A stretch of 19,507 nucleotides of DNA from Hirudo medicinalis (lineage: Eukaryota; Annelida; Clitellata; Hirudinida; Hirudinidae). The position numbers were made by a program, and so were the translations under genes. The DNA lies in NCBI GenBank assembly GCA_011800805.1, contig MPNW01000705.1, forward strand, positions 109,776 to 129,282, written 5' to 3'. Position 1 is the stretch's first letter; every line of letters begins with the position of its first letter. A model generated the notes under the pieces. That model had not been told where the DNA came from. It ran no database searches and saw only the letters and a program-made list of their open reading frames with translations. Shown here piece after piece: positions 1 through 9,000 of this stretch.

Positions 1-2
1 AT

Positions 3-97
3 CGATATCAGCCACAAATGGGTACAAATAGCTCATCGACGGATCTCGTTAATGCAGTCGTCAAAACAATAACAAGCGCAACAACGACAACAACAGC

Positions 98-128
<31 letters not shown>

Positions 129-167
129 GCAACAATAGCTCCGATGGCATTCTACAATGACACTTGA
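3..167 (+). CDS. Possible C-terminal coding exon cut by the window edge
   Basis: From base 3 a frame runs open to a TGA at 165-167, giving about 54 residues with no in-frame break. The first part is of mixed composition (RYQPQMGTNSSSTDLVNAVV), followed by a Thr-rich tract from an (ACA)n microsatellite, and it ends MAFYNDT. There is no start codon context, so if real it continues from outside the window. A possible donor (ATGG|GTACAA) lies near base 20, so the Thr tract may instead be intronic. AATAAA words near 582 and 691 could serve as poly(A) signals. I recognise no family. The open frame could also be an accident of the ACA repeat. Confidence 0.3.
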
Positions 168-692
168 AATGCAACGACACAACATTCCGATGTGATTAAG
201 TACACACACTCTGATAAGTTATTCTGACAACTTTTCAACAATAGATTGTCCACCAGAGCAGAACGAGAGCATCTCATCCACAACAAGAGCAACAACTCAG
301 TTAGCAATGTATTTATCCTGGCGACAGAAAGCATTAGATCCCATGACATTGGCAGCCCCGTGCTAGCATTGAGCACAACGCGACAACGTCCTAGTTACAA
401 TATCATAATTTATAATTATATTACGCGGATCACGCATAATCATTATCATGATGATGTTGTTGTCGTCGTGATTACGATGTTCTAATCATGATTATAATGC
501 ATTTAATTATGTTTAATGTAGAATATATTTAATCATAATTATTATAATAGATTATTAATGTTATAATTATTTTAATATATTCAATAAAGAATATATTTAA
601 TTATATTATAATATAATAATAATTATAATAAATATATAATATATATATTTATTATTATTATTATTATTATTGTCATAATTATTTTATTAATA
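168..692. other. AT-rich non-coding stretch
   Basis: This is mostly A+T with short TTA/TAA runs (for example TTATTA repeats at 650-670) and two AATAAA words on the plus strand. The frame at 246-485 lacks an ATG start and ends in a GTTGTTGTCGTCGTG microsatellite. I see no gene or structured RNA. Confidence 0.6.
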
Positions 693-800
693 AAGCAAGT
701 CAACCAACCTGTGCTTCGATCGACTGACGAAAGCAGTTCAATTGGACCCCTGCTGGACCTGCTTGGCCAAGTTTTCGACTTCACTCAATTGACGGATTAA
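693..800 (+). CDS. Possible internal or terminal exon, unknown protein
   Basis: A 35-codon open stretch, much richer in G+C than its surroundings, reads KQVNQPVLRSTDESSSIGPL and then LDLLGQVFDFTQLTD before a TAA at 798-800. The amphipathic hydrophobic pattern looks like real protein. There is no ATG, so it would need a splice acceptor. TTAATAAAGCAAG just upstream offers weak AG sites at 694-695 and 698-699. A competing reading on the minus strand (LSEVENLAKQVQQGSN then TGA) also looks coding, so the strand is not certain. It may belong to the same gene as the acidic segment at 971-1248, but no donor of the right phase was found to join them. Family unknown. Confidence 0.3.
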   Translation, partial: KQVNQPVLRSTDESSSIGPLLDLLGQVFDFTQLTD

Positions 801-881
801 TCGCGTTTATTAACGCGTTAACTATTCGACTATCGCTCAACGGAATTCTCAGGGATTAATCGCGTTTATTAACGCGTTAAC
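794..881. repeat. Duplicated 29-bp element with an inner palindrome
   Basis: An identical 29-bp sequence occurs at 794-822 and again at 853-881, 59 bp apart. Each copy starts GGATTAATCGCG and ends with the perfect 12-bp palindrome TTAACGCGTTAA. A third GGATTAAT occurs near 934. GGATTA is the core bound by Otx/Bicoid-type (K50) homeodomain proteins, so this could be a cis-regulatory cluster. It could equally be a local tandem duplication of no function. Confidence 0.8.
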
Positions 882-970
882 GATTAGACTCTGGGACCGG
901 AAGAATTCTACAGGAATTGAAGTTGATCGAAGAGGGATTAATTGACCGATTAATTTCCAATTAATCTGAT

Positions 971-1132
971 TATTAACTGCTTTGAGTCGCCGGCTGCCAG
1001 CGTCAGGAAGGACGGAGATCAACTGGGACTCGACGATTCATTCGCTTTTAAGGCCAACTATTAGCAGACGCCTTGATGCATTGCAGGCTCTAATTTGTGA
1101 AGAAGATATTGAAGAAGAGGAGGAGGACGACT

Positions 1133-1177
<45 letters not shown>

Positions 1178-1248
1178 ATGACGATGACGACGATGATATT
1201 GATAACTATGACGAGGTGATTGACGACGATGATGATGATGATTCGTGA
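971..1248 (+). CDS. Possible C-terminal exon ending in a poly-Asp tail
   Basis: The frame is open from just after a TGA near 968 to the TGA at 1246-1248. There is no ATG. A plausible acceptor (ctgctttgag) precedes the coding-like part at about 981. The first 45 or so residues are of normal composition (for example TEINWDSTIHSLLRPTISRR followed by LDALQALICEE). The rest is Glu- then Asp-rich, encoded by GAC/GAT repeats, and ends in Ser. Acidic tails like this occur in histone chaperones, nucleolar proteins and some large ubiquitin ligases, but I can assign no family. The Asp tract alone would be meaningless microsatellite; the non-repetitive head is the reason to list it. Confidence 0.35.
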
Positions 1249-2339
1249 TTATAAATGTGCCGGTCGTGCAATTGTTTGAATGCAGATGGGTTGTATTAAA
1301 TCAAAGAATTATTATAATCGTTTTTGGCGGTAATAATAATAATAATAATATTATTATTATAATTAATTCTTGTTGTTGTTGTTACAGTTGTTATAGTCGT
1401 CGTTAATCTTCTTCTTCATCTTCTTTGTTTTATTATTATTATTATTATTATTAATATTATTGTTGTTGTCATTATTTTTCCCCGATAGACAAATAAATAA
1501 ATAAATAAATAAATAACTGAATAATTAGCGTAATTGTTAATAAATTATGTAGTTAATCAACCGTAAACGAATCAACCTGCTGGTCAGTGTACCGAATCAT
1601 GTCTCGTCTTCGTAAAGTTGCCGACGTCAGAGGGCAATCTCCAGAAGTCTTAAATTTTCATTTCTCACATTTTGAAGCATTGGAATGATAAGAACGGATT
1701 AACGTCGTGGTTCCAGCTAATATTACTTAGCTATTTTTTTTTTAATTATCGTTAGGTATTTATTTATGCTAGTGATTGTGATGATGATGATGCTAGTGAT
1801 GATGATGATGATGATGACGACGACGACGATGATGATGATAACGATGTTGATGGTGATGATGATGATGATGAAATGTCGAGCAATCCTCCAGATAAGTCAC
1901 TAACCCAAAAGGCAGCATTGCTCCTTTACCGCTCATGTCATCCTGATTGATGTCGTCTGCCATTCCCTATGACAGTCATTTGGCACCAGCACAATGACAT
2001 ATTATGACAGTATGACATGTTACATATTCCTGAGACAGCTTACTTGAATGTCATACTGAGATGTCAATAAAATGGACCCTGTCAACAGTAAACAACAATG
2101 TAACCAGACTATGGCGCCATGTTGCTATGTTGATGATATCAACCCACTAACGACATCAATCAGATAATTAATCCAGTTTCTAATTACTCACCAGATGGAA
2201 GTCCTAAACAAGAAGCTGACCCCACCGTAAAAAAAGGGTCTCCCCTCATCGGCCACCCCCCCCAAACCCACCCACTTTGTCCCTGAAAGTACGGCCCACT
2301 TTCAATGTAGAAAATCATTTTCCATTTCAGCTCTCTCCG
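1249..2339. other. Spacer with microsatellites and a TGACA-word cluster
   Basis: This holds TAA/TTA, GTT, AATA (about 1490-1517) and GAT/GAC (about 1775-1870) microsatellites. A 29-codon frame at 1599-1688 (MSRLRKVADVRGQSPEVLNF...) starts with ATG but is too short to call. Between 1936 and 2084 the pentamer TGACA or its complement occurs eight times. A C-rich patch lies at 2215-2275. No gene with convincing support is visible. Confidence 0.5.
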
Positions 2340-2345
2340 TTTATT
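2340..2345 (-). terminator. Poly(A) signal AATAAA for the phosphoglycerate mutase gene
   Basis: Read on the minus strand, AATAAA lies about 260 nt downstream of the mutase stop codon, in CGAAATAAACGG. The 3'UTR before it contains an ATT microsatellite (2455-2510 on the plus strand). It is the first canonical signal after the stop. Confidence 0.55.
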
Positions 2346-2452
2346 TCGAATAAAAATTAAACTCCTCAATTAATTAATTAATTATTCACTCGATGGAACT
2401 CAAACAGAAATTCAAAAAAGGGGTTCAAATGGGGTGACAAAAGGAAGATGAA

Positions 2453-2487
<35 letters not shown>

Positions 2488-2602
2488 TAAAATAATAATA
2501 ATAATAAAAATATTGCCGGCAAAACAATAATCTCCTCCTTCGAAAAATAATCTTCGGCACTCCTCGATCCTGCTCGGAAAGGTCGTTCTCTGTCGGCCAT
2601 CT

Positions 2603-4726
2603 TTACTTGGCCTTTCCCTGATTGGCAACCTTGTCGATGGCGGCCTTCACTTCTTCGTCAGAGGCCAGGTAGTAGTGCTTGACCGGCTGGAGGTCGGAGT
2701 TCAGCTCGTAGACCAATGGGATGCCTGGTCGGTAAAACGAGGTCGGGTCAGGATTTACGTCGGGGCAATTTACGATCTCCATTTAAGGATCGTAAGACTG
2801 AGCGTAAGATCTTTACCGATAATATCTTTATCGTAAATGCCATTGTTAGATTATTCTACCTTCTTGACACTGCACTGAAGTACTAGCTCCCTGATAGGCC
2901 GTAATGAATCAATTAACATAAATTATTACAATTCAATCCCAGCCACCTGTCGGTATGTTGAGGGCCATGATTTCATCGTCAGTCAAGTTGTCCAGGTACT
3001 TGACGAGCGCTCGGAGGCTGTTCCCGTGGGCAGCAATGATGACCCTCTTGCCGTCCTATAGGGGGGGGGGGGGGTGGGAGGAGCCAAATGTATTTACGAA
3101 ATCATGAATATTGATGCTGATATCGTTGAATATGTTAATCGCCCTTAATGACTTTGTGGATGGAAATCAAGAAACAGGGTCACTATGGACCTCAGATGGT
3201 TTGAACTCTTAAGCTCTCAATAGTAATTTATAACACATTAATGATGGCAATGCAATTGTTGTTATTATTATTATTATTATTATTATTGTTATTGTTATTA
3301 TTACTACTATTGTTATTATTATTATCATCATCGCATTATTCTAGAAAAATATGAAATGCAAATCCGTTGTAAACTCCACCTTAATCTCAGGCACAATGAC
3401 GTCATGCCAGTAAGGAAGTGCTCTGGCCACAGTGTCCTTCAAGCACTCGGCCACTGGGATGAGTTTGGTGTCGACGAGCTGGAACGAGAGAACGTACGAC
3501 AAATTAATTAAATAACTTGAGTAATAAATGTATAAACACACAAAATTCTTCTCATCAATCTCTAACCATGTCATCCCCTCTTCCATCCATCAATCAATCA
3601 ATCAATGACTTTTGATCTATCCGTCAACAATCAATCAATTTATAAATCAACCAAAGACTGAACCTGGTACTTGGGGTCACTGCCAGGATAGTACTTGCTG
3701 TTCCTGTCGACAGGTGGAGGAGGAACATCATATGAACGACGCCAGATCTTCACCTGGAGTTAACAGGTGCAAAGTCACCACAAAGAGTGCAGTGTTTAAA
3801 AATTCATGACATTCCCAACATGTGACATTACCATTTTGCGCCAACATTAATGCAAGCGATTGCATGTTTGTTTCTCGTCGAAGGTTTATCATCATTCATC
3901 GTTTGCATGTTTAAAATCGAGATGTTCGATCATGAATCACGAGCTCACAATCATTCCAAAGAATGTCATTTAACACCTGTTGTTAACGTTATTCGCATCA
4001 AAACAGCAAACGACACGACAATTTTTTCGTCAACGTCGTCAAACACCTCTGACTTTAACCCGAGCATCCCCTCCAAATCATTATTATAATCCCCTACAAG
4101 TTAGTTATTCTTAGACAGTCCCTCTAGCCAAACCACCCAAAAATAACTTCAATCACAGACCTGGTCTTCTCCGTGCTTGGCGGCCGTTTCGGCCTTGTTG
4201 AGTCCCTGCAGGGCACCGTACATCCTCTCGTTGAGTCTCCAGTGCTTGTGGACGGGGATCCAGTGAAGGTCGAGTCCCTCTTGGATGTAGAACAGGGTCT
4301 TGATGGCCCTTTTGAGGACGCTGGTGTAGGCCACGTCGAACAAGAAACCCTTTTCCTTGAGACGCTGGATGGGTAGATGGACGGATGGATGAATGAATGC
4401 ATGGACGTACAAATGTACTGGTGTATGGATAGAGAGATGGACGGATGAATGAATGAATGAATGCATGGACAATACAAATGTACTGGTGTACGGATAAACA
4501 GATGGACGAATGAATGAATGCATGGACAATACAAATATACTGGTGTACAGATGGACGGGTAGATAAACGGATCAAATTCCACATTTCCACCACGAACCTC
4601 TGCGGCCTTCTTGGCTTCGGCAACTCCGGAGTCGGCGAGGTCTGCGTCGAACCAGCCGCAGAACCTGTTCTCGGCGTTCCAGGCACTCTCGCCGTGCCTC
4701 ACCATCACGATTTTGTAGGTGGACAT
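2603..4726 (-). CDS. PGAM: Cofactor-dependent phosphoglycerate mutase, six coding exons
   Basis: This glycolytic and gluconeogenic enzyme interconverts 3- and 2-phosphoglycerate in the cytosol through a phosphohistidine. Coding exons in transcript order are 4598-4726, 4161-4364, 3664-3753, 3380-3478, 2947-3055 and 2603-2724. They join in frame at GT-AG borders to 753 nt, or 250 aa, close to the usual 250-254. Visible landmarks are the RHG motif with catalytic His11 ([11 protein letters not shown]), Arg62 in LKRAIKTL, Glu89 in [19 protein letters not shown], and the second catalytic His184 in [10 protein letters not shown]. The protein ends in a Lys-rich tail (NQGKAK), as in animal PGAM1/2. 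The start is the ATG at 4726-4724, which begins MSTYKIV; upstream in-frame codons lie past a good acceptor (ctcccag) and are probably intronic. Overall it looks like the housekeeping PGAM, although bisphosphoglycerate mutase is a close relative. Nothing appears broken. Confidence 0.96.
3061..3074 (-). repeat. G14 homopolymer acting as an all-C polypyrimidine tract
   Basis: On the minus strand, 14 C residues stand directly before TATAG|GACGG, the acceptor of mutase coding exon 5. The usual T-rich tract is thus replaced by a mutable C homopolymer. Confidence 0.7.
3258..3330. repeat. TTA/TTG microsatellite in mutase intron 4
   Basis: An imperfect (TTA)n run with TTG and CTA interruptions lies within the intron between coding exons 4 and 5 of the mutase gene. 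It is simple sequence with no other feature. Confidence 0.7.
4372..4560. repeat. Minisatellite of about 60-bp units in mutase intron 1
   Basis: Roughly three imperfect copies of a unit holding GGACGGATGAATGAATG, CATGGACAATACAAATGTAC and TGGTGTA. Units differ by the number of TGAA or GATG steps. The long minus-strand frame running from exon 1 through this repeat (His, Pro, Ser and Ile-rich) is unspliced intron, not protein. Confidence 0.8.
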
Positions 4727-4753
4727 GTTGCCCTTCGTTTGTTGTTGTGGTGG

Positions 4754-5505
4754 CTGGGAGATTAAAAATGAAAATAAAAATATAACGTGCTGCACGAGAG
4801 TTTGTCAGGAAGAGAATAAGTGAATTGGATAGAAGTTATTTGATACTGATTGGACGTTCAAATTGTCATCAGGTAATTTTTAATGAAACTGATTGAAAAA
4901 CGAATCTACAATAGTTGCTGTACAGAATGTTACAATGTATAGACATAACATGTTTATTTGCGAAATAAATTAAAATTAATTTGGATTTGCTTTGGCAAAC
5001 ACTAAATTCGATTTAGCTTGAAAGGTCAGACATTTTGACAATAGTCACAATTTGTTTAAAGTGTGAGTTTTCACTCCTCTATTCAATACAATAGATTTGA
5101 ATTTGAGTTGTTTGTTAATTTCCAGTATAAGGTTGCTCGAAAGCACGTTAAAGCGATATTCAAGAATCAAATTCAGAACTGTCTTGTTCTTTCAATTTCA
5201 AACAAGTTGCCTTAATAGCAACAATCATGTTCTCAAGTTAAGTCCAGCCTCCGTAAAATAAAACTCAAAGCAAATTTCTAACTATATCTGGACAAGTCGA
5301 AACCACTGCTTGTTTGCTAAATAGCATGGTGCACTCGGCTTCGGTATTAGGTTTTATAAACTTAAACACAGTGAAAGTTGCTCGAAAATCAAAACGTCAA
5401 AACAGTAAAAAAACAAGTTGCTAAAACCTTTGCTTTAGACATTTTAGTGGTTTTCAAACGTTGCAATGAAAAAAAAAATACGTCACAGAACGCAACGATA
5501 CTCAC
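4754..5505 (-). other. Probable 5'UTR intron of the mutase gene
   Basis: A consensus donor GTGAGT reads on the minus strand at 5505-5500 and a good acceptor (ttttaatctcccag) ends at 4754. This would leave 27 nt of 5'UTR in front of the ATG. The interval is AT-rich with no coding signal. The inferred first exon is about 5506-5550. Confidence 0.5.
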
Positions 5506-5578
5506 ACAAAATCTCCGAACAGATCCAAGAAATCCTCGTCCTATCCAACCTTGGAGGAGCATTAAAGGACAAATAGCT

Positions 5579-5586
5579 CTTATATA
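5579..5586 (-). promoter_or_regulatory. TATA box of the mutase gene
   Basis: TATATAAG reads on the minus strand in CGCCTATATAAGAGC. About 30 bp further on lies pyrimidine-rich CTCCTCC (near 5550), a plausible start site. That is followed at 5505 by the GTGAGT donor, so promoter, short first exon and donor are correctly spaced. Confidence 0.5.
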
Positions 5587-5589
5587 GGC

Positions 5590-6030
5590 GTCTTGTGATC
5601 TGATTTGAATAAATTTCTAGAAAAAAACTTTTTTATGGATTGAAATTTGGTCAAAATATATATTAGTGGTCTGCTGGCATCTGATTAAGCCCACACTCGG
5701 GACTTTTGAGGCTAAAATCGAGCAATATAGTGTTTTTGACTAAAGAATTAGAACTTTTAATGAATCAAAGCAAATTATGATTTTGAAAGCCTAGCCGCTC
5801 GCAAGTTTCTATAACTAATATAAAAGACGGCAAAATTAAGACTAATCAGACAGCTAAATTGATACTCGTCATGAATTGTTATATATCGTTTACTTATTCT
5901 AATAATATAAATTTTTCAAATCTTACATAACTTATTTTTTAGTACCTAGGTTTAATTTTCTTCTCGAGAAGTTTGTGCGCTGCTGTTTTCAAAACAATAA
6001 AAATTTCTGGGAAATTTAAAGAATTGGTGT
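5590..6030. other. Spacer between the divergent mutase and RAD51AP1-like genes
   Basis: AT-rich single-copy-looking DNA of about 0.45 kb between the two TATA boxes. I see no open frame of note, no simple repeat and no RNA gene. It presumably holds upstream control sequences for both genes. Confidence 0.5.
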
Positions 6031-6038
6031 TATATAAG
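6031..6038 (+). promoter_or_regulatory. Candidate TATA box of the RAD51AP1-like gene
   Basis: TATATAAG lies 26 bp before the inferred start codon (6064). If used, transcription would start almost at the ATG and leave hardly any leader. The alternative is that an upstream leader is spliced on, since TAAG directly precedes the ATG. TATA-like words are common in AT-rich DNA. Confidence 0.25.
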
Positions 6039-6063
6039 TTTGCAATCAAACATAGGAATTAAG

Positions 6064-9000
6064 ATGGGTGAAAGAAGATCTTCTAGGTTATTTTTTAAAA
6101 TGTCGTTTTTCAGTTTAAAAACTTAAATGGCCGTTAAGAATCGTTTTGGAGTTGTTTCACTTTCATTAAATGTTATTTCATCTTAGACCGAAGAAAGAGG
6201 TAGCTTATACTTCCTTTGCCGGTGAAGATTCAACAGATGATGAAGATGGTTAGAAACAAAATCGTCTACAATCTGTTTGTTATTATTATGGATTTATTGA
6301 ACTGCCTCATCGCATGAGTGAATTTACGTTACGTGAGGTGTAAATGCATGAAGCAATAATGAAATTACTAACAGATTTTGTGGTCGCAAAACCGCCGTTA
6401 AAAAGCGACGGACGATCAAACTCCACGAAGGAAAACAAACCGGGCAGAGATTCCAAACCATCGAGAGACAAACAGCAGCATGGAGAACAAAATAAGAAAG
6501 CCAGGGACAAGATTGATTCCAGGAAGGAAGAAACAAAAAAAAAGGTCACAAATGTATTTTGTCGAAGTTACATTCTTTACATTCTTCCAACGACCGCATT
6601 CTAGTCGGATGAAATGTACACTTTTTTTAACTTCTGCACCAATAAGCATGTTACCTATGACATTGTCACTTATTTATTGGAACATTTAATGCAACCTCAT
6701 TGTAATTATTAATTAATCATCATCATCATCGTCATTGTAATTATGATTAATTATTATTCACAATGATCAGAATTCCCTTGGACGAGAAGCTGTTGATGAG
6801 GGACATACAGAAGGCAGTGAAGATTTCAATGAGTCAGAGTTCACTGGAGGAAGAAGGTGATGATGATGATGGTGAAGAGGATGATGATGAAATGTGTACA
6901 TGATGATTATGGTGATGATAAAGGCCATGATGATGATGAGAAAATTGACCTCATCGCTTCATAGGTTCTCAAATGTTTTTTTCACTCAGTATTTCGATAT
7001 GCTCAAAAAATGTGCAAAAAAAAAATATCATAATATTGTAGCAATAATTATAATTTTTGTATTACAGTTTTTATTCATTAAAAAAAAAGTACTCCTTAAT
7101 GATTCCTTTTCAGCCGCACTTACAAACAAGGCTGACAACAACTCAGCATCATCAACATCATCATCAACAACAGCAACAACAACAATTCCACAGGAGCCAC
7201 CAACTCAACTGCAACAACCTACAACAACAACAACGGCAAAAACAACATCGAGACCTGTGGCCATCGAGACGTCGACGAGCGGGTCTGCCGAGTCCAAAGT
7301 CGACGAAGTCGTGAGGTCGACTGCAGAAACCACTGCAACTACCACTACCACCACTACTACCACAACTACAGAAGCTCCAGCGACAACACGAAACGTCCCC
7401 GAAAAACCAAAGGAGGAGAAGACGGCAACAACGTCTCGGAAAAGATCCTACGAATCTGGTTTCTTACGTTTTTCAGATGGAATTTGCAGGATTTAAATTA
7501 TTGCCAAATTGCTTTTAAAGAATGTTTAAGATCTTGTTTAGATCTTGATTATTACTGTTATTATTGATATTTTTGCTTGATATTGTTTTCTTTTTATTCC
7601 ATTATTGTCAGGTTTTATTAGTTTAAACGTTTTAATTCATCCTCAAAGTTACTAGTATTTGAGTATTACTCCTCTTACAACCATTCACAGATGATGAAGG
7701 CGACGAAGAAGACGACTATGCCGGTGAGAACGATGACAATGACGACGACGATGACAAATGTTCGACCACCAAGTCGAAGTCTCAAAAAAAGTTTCAGAGC
7801 AAGAAAGTTCAGAAGGTCAGGTCAACTGGTGATAGTTCAAAGGTCACAAAGTCCAAGAAAGTTGAGCCTGTTCTTGTGAAGGGTAAAGTCGGACGTCTTG
7901 TGATGCTGCATTGAAACTGGAAAAATGAGTCAATTTGGTTTATTTTTTCAATTTCATGTTTTCACGACATGTTTACAATTTTTCGTTTGAGATGTTGAAA
8001 TGACTCTTTGAAGTCCACTTTGAAGTGCTTACGTGATTGATTGCAGTTGTTGATTGCAAACAATCACATTTTATGCATTAATATTATATTATATTTAATA
8101 TTTAATTATATAATATTAATATATAATAATATTAATATTTAATAATAATAATATTAATATTATATTATATTTAATATTTAATTATATAATATTAATATAT
8201 AATAATATTAATATTTAATAATAATAATATTAATATATAATAATATTAATATATAATAATATATAATATATATTATATTATATATATATGGCGTGCAGGT
8301 TGGCCGAATGGGTTGCGTTCCTGCATGCAGCGGTAATGACAACGGTCGTAATGTGTCGTGTTCAAAACCCAGCCTGCACTGCCGCAAGTGCCCTTGGGAA
8401 GGAGCGCTGTATAAATGGTTAACAAGAAGCGCATCTGACACTACGCAAAAAGCGCTACATAAATGAACTGCATATTATTTTAAGCATTAATATTGCAAGC
8501 ATTTTCCATATAATAATTTTTCTAATATCGCAACGACAAGCAACTCATACCAAATATCGTTCATTCTCAGTTGATCTCCTCAAAACTAATATGGTATTTG
8601 CAGCCCCACTGTCAGCCCCATCTCTTCCAGCAGCATCACCATCATCATCATCGAAACCATCGACAGTATCATCATCATCATCGATTGACCTGGCACCAAA
8701 GAGTTCCTCATCAAAACCATCCCCATCGAATTCCAAGCTCCTCACCTCGAGTGGGTTCTCGAACTCCGAGCCAATGAGTCGACATCAGTTATTGAATAAT
8801 TAATTAGCTTGTAATCAGTTAGTCACCTGACCCTTGCATAAATTGTTAAATTTGAATTTTAAATTAACAAACTCGAATGGTAAGTAGCCAACACTGGCAT
8901 GAAACTATAACAATTCAGCCTGAATTAGTGGAGGATAAGTGAACTGAATGCACAGGATGCATTAACATAATTAGAGGCCTAATTGTTACCATTGAACACA

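Noticed and set aside
3130..3220. Minus-strand GAGTTCAAACC, possible tRNA or SINE B box
   Set aside because: No A box lies upstream and no cloverleaf can be folded.
4124..4795. Long minus-strand frame starting MQHVIF and running past mutase exon 1
   Set aside because: The upstream part lies beyond a good acceptor and the downstream part is the intron minisatellite. Only the MSTYKIV...AAE part is coding.
7057..7314. His/Gln-rich plus-strand frame
   Set aside because: It is another reading frame of the Thr/Ser-rich exon of the RAD51AP1-like gene, which is fixed by splice phases on both sides.
8208..8441. Minus-strand frame starting MSDALLVNHLYSAP
   Set aside because: It is read through the SINE-like element and AT repeat in antisense, with no gene context.
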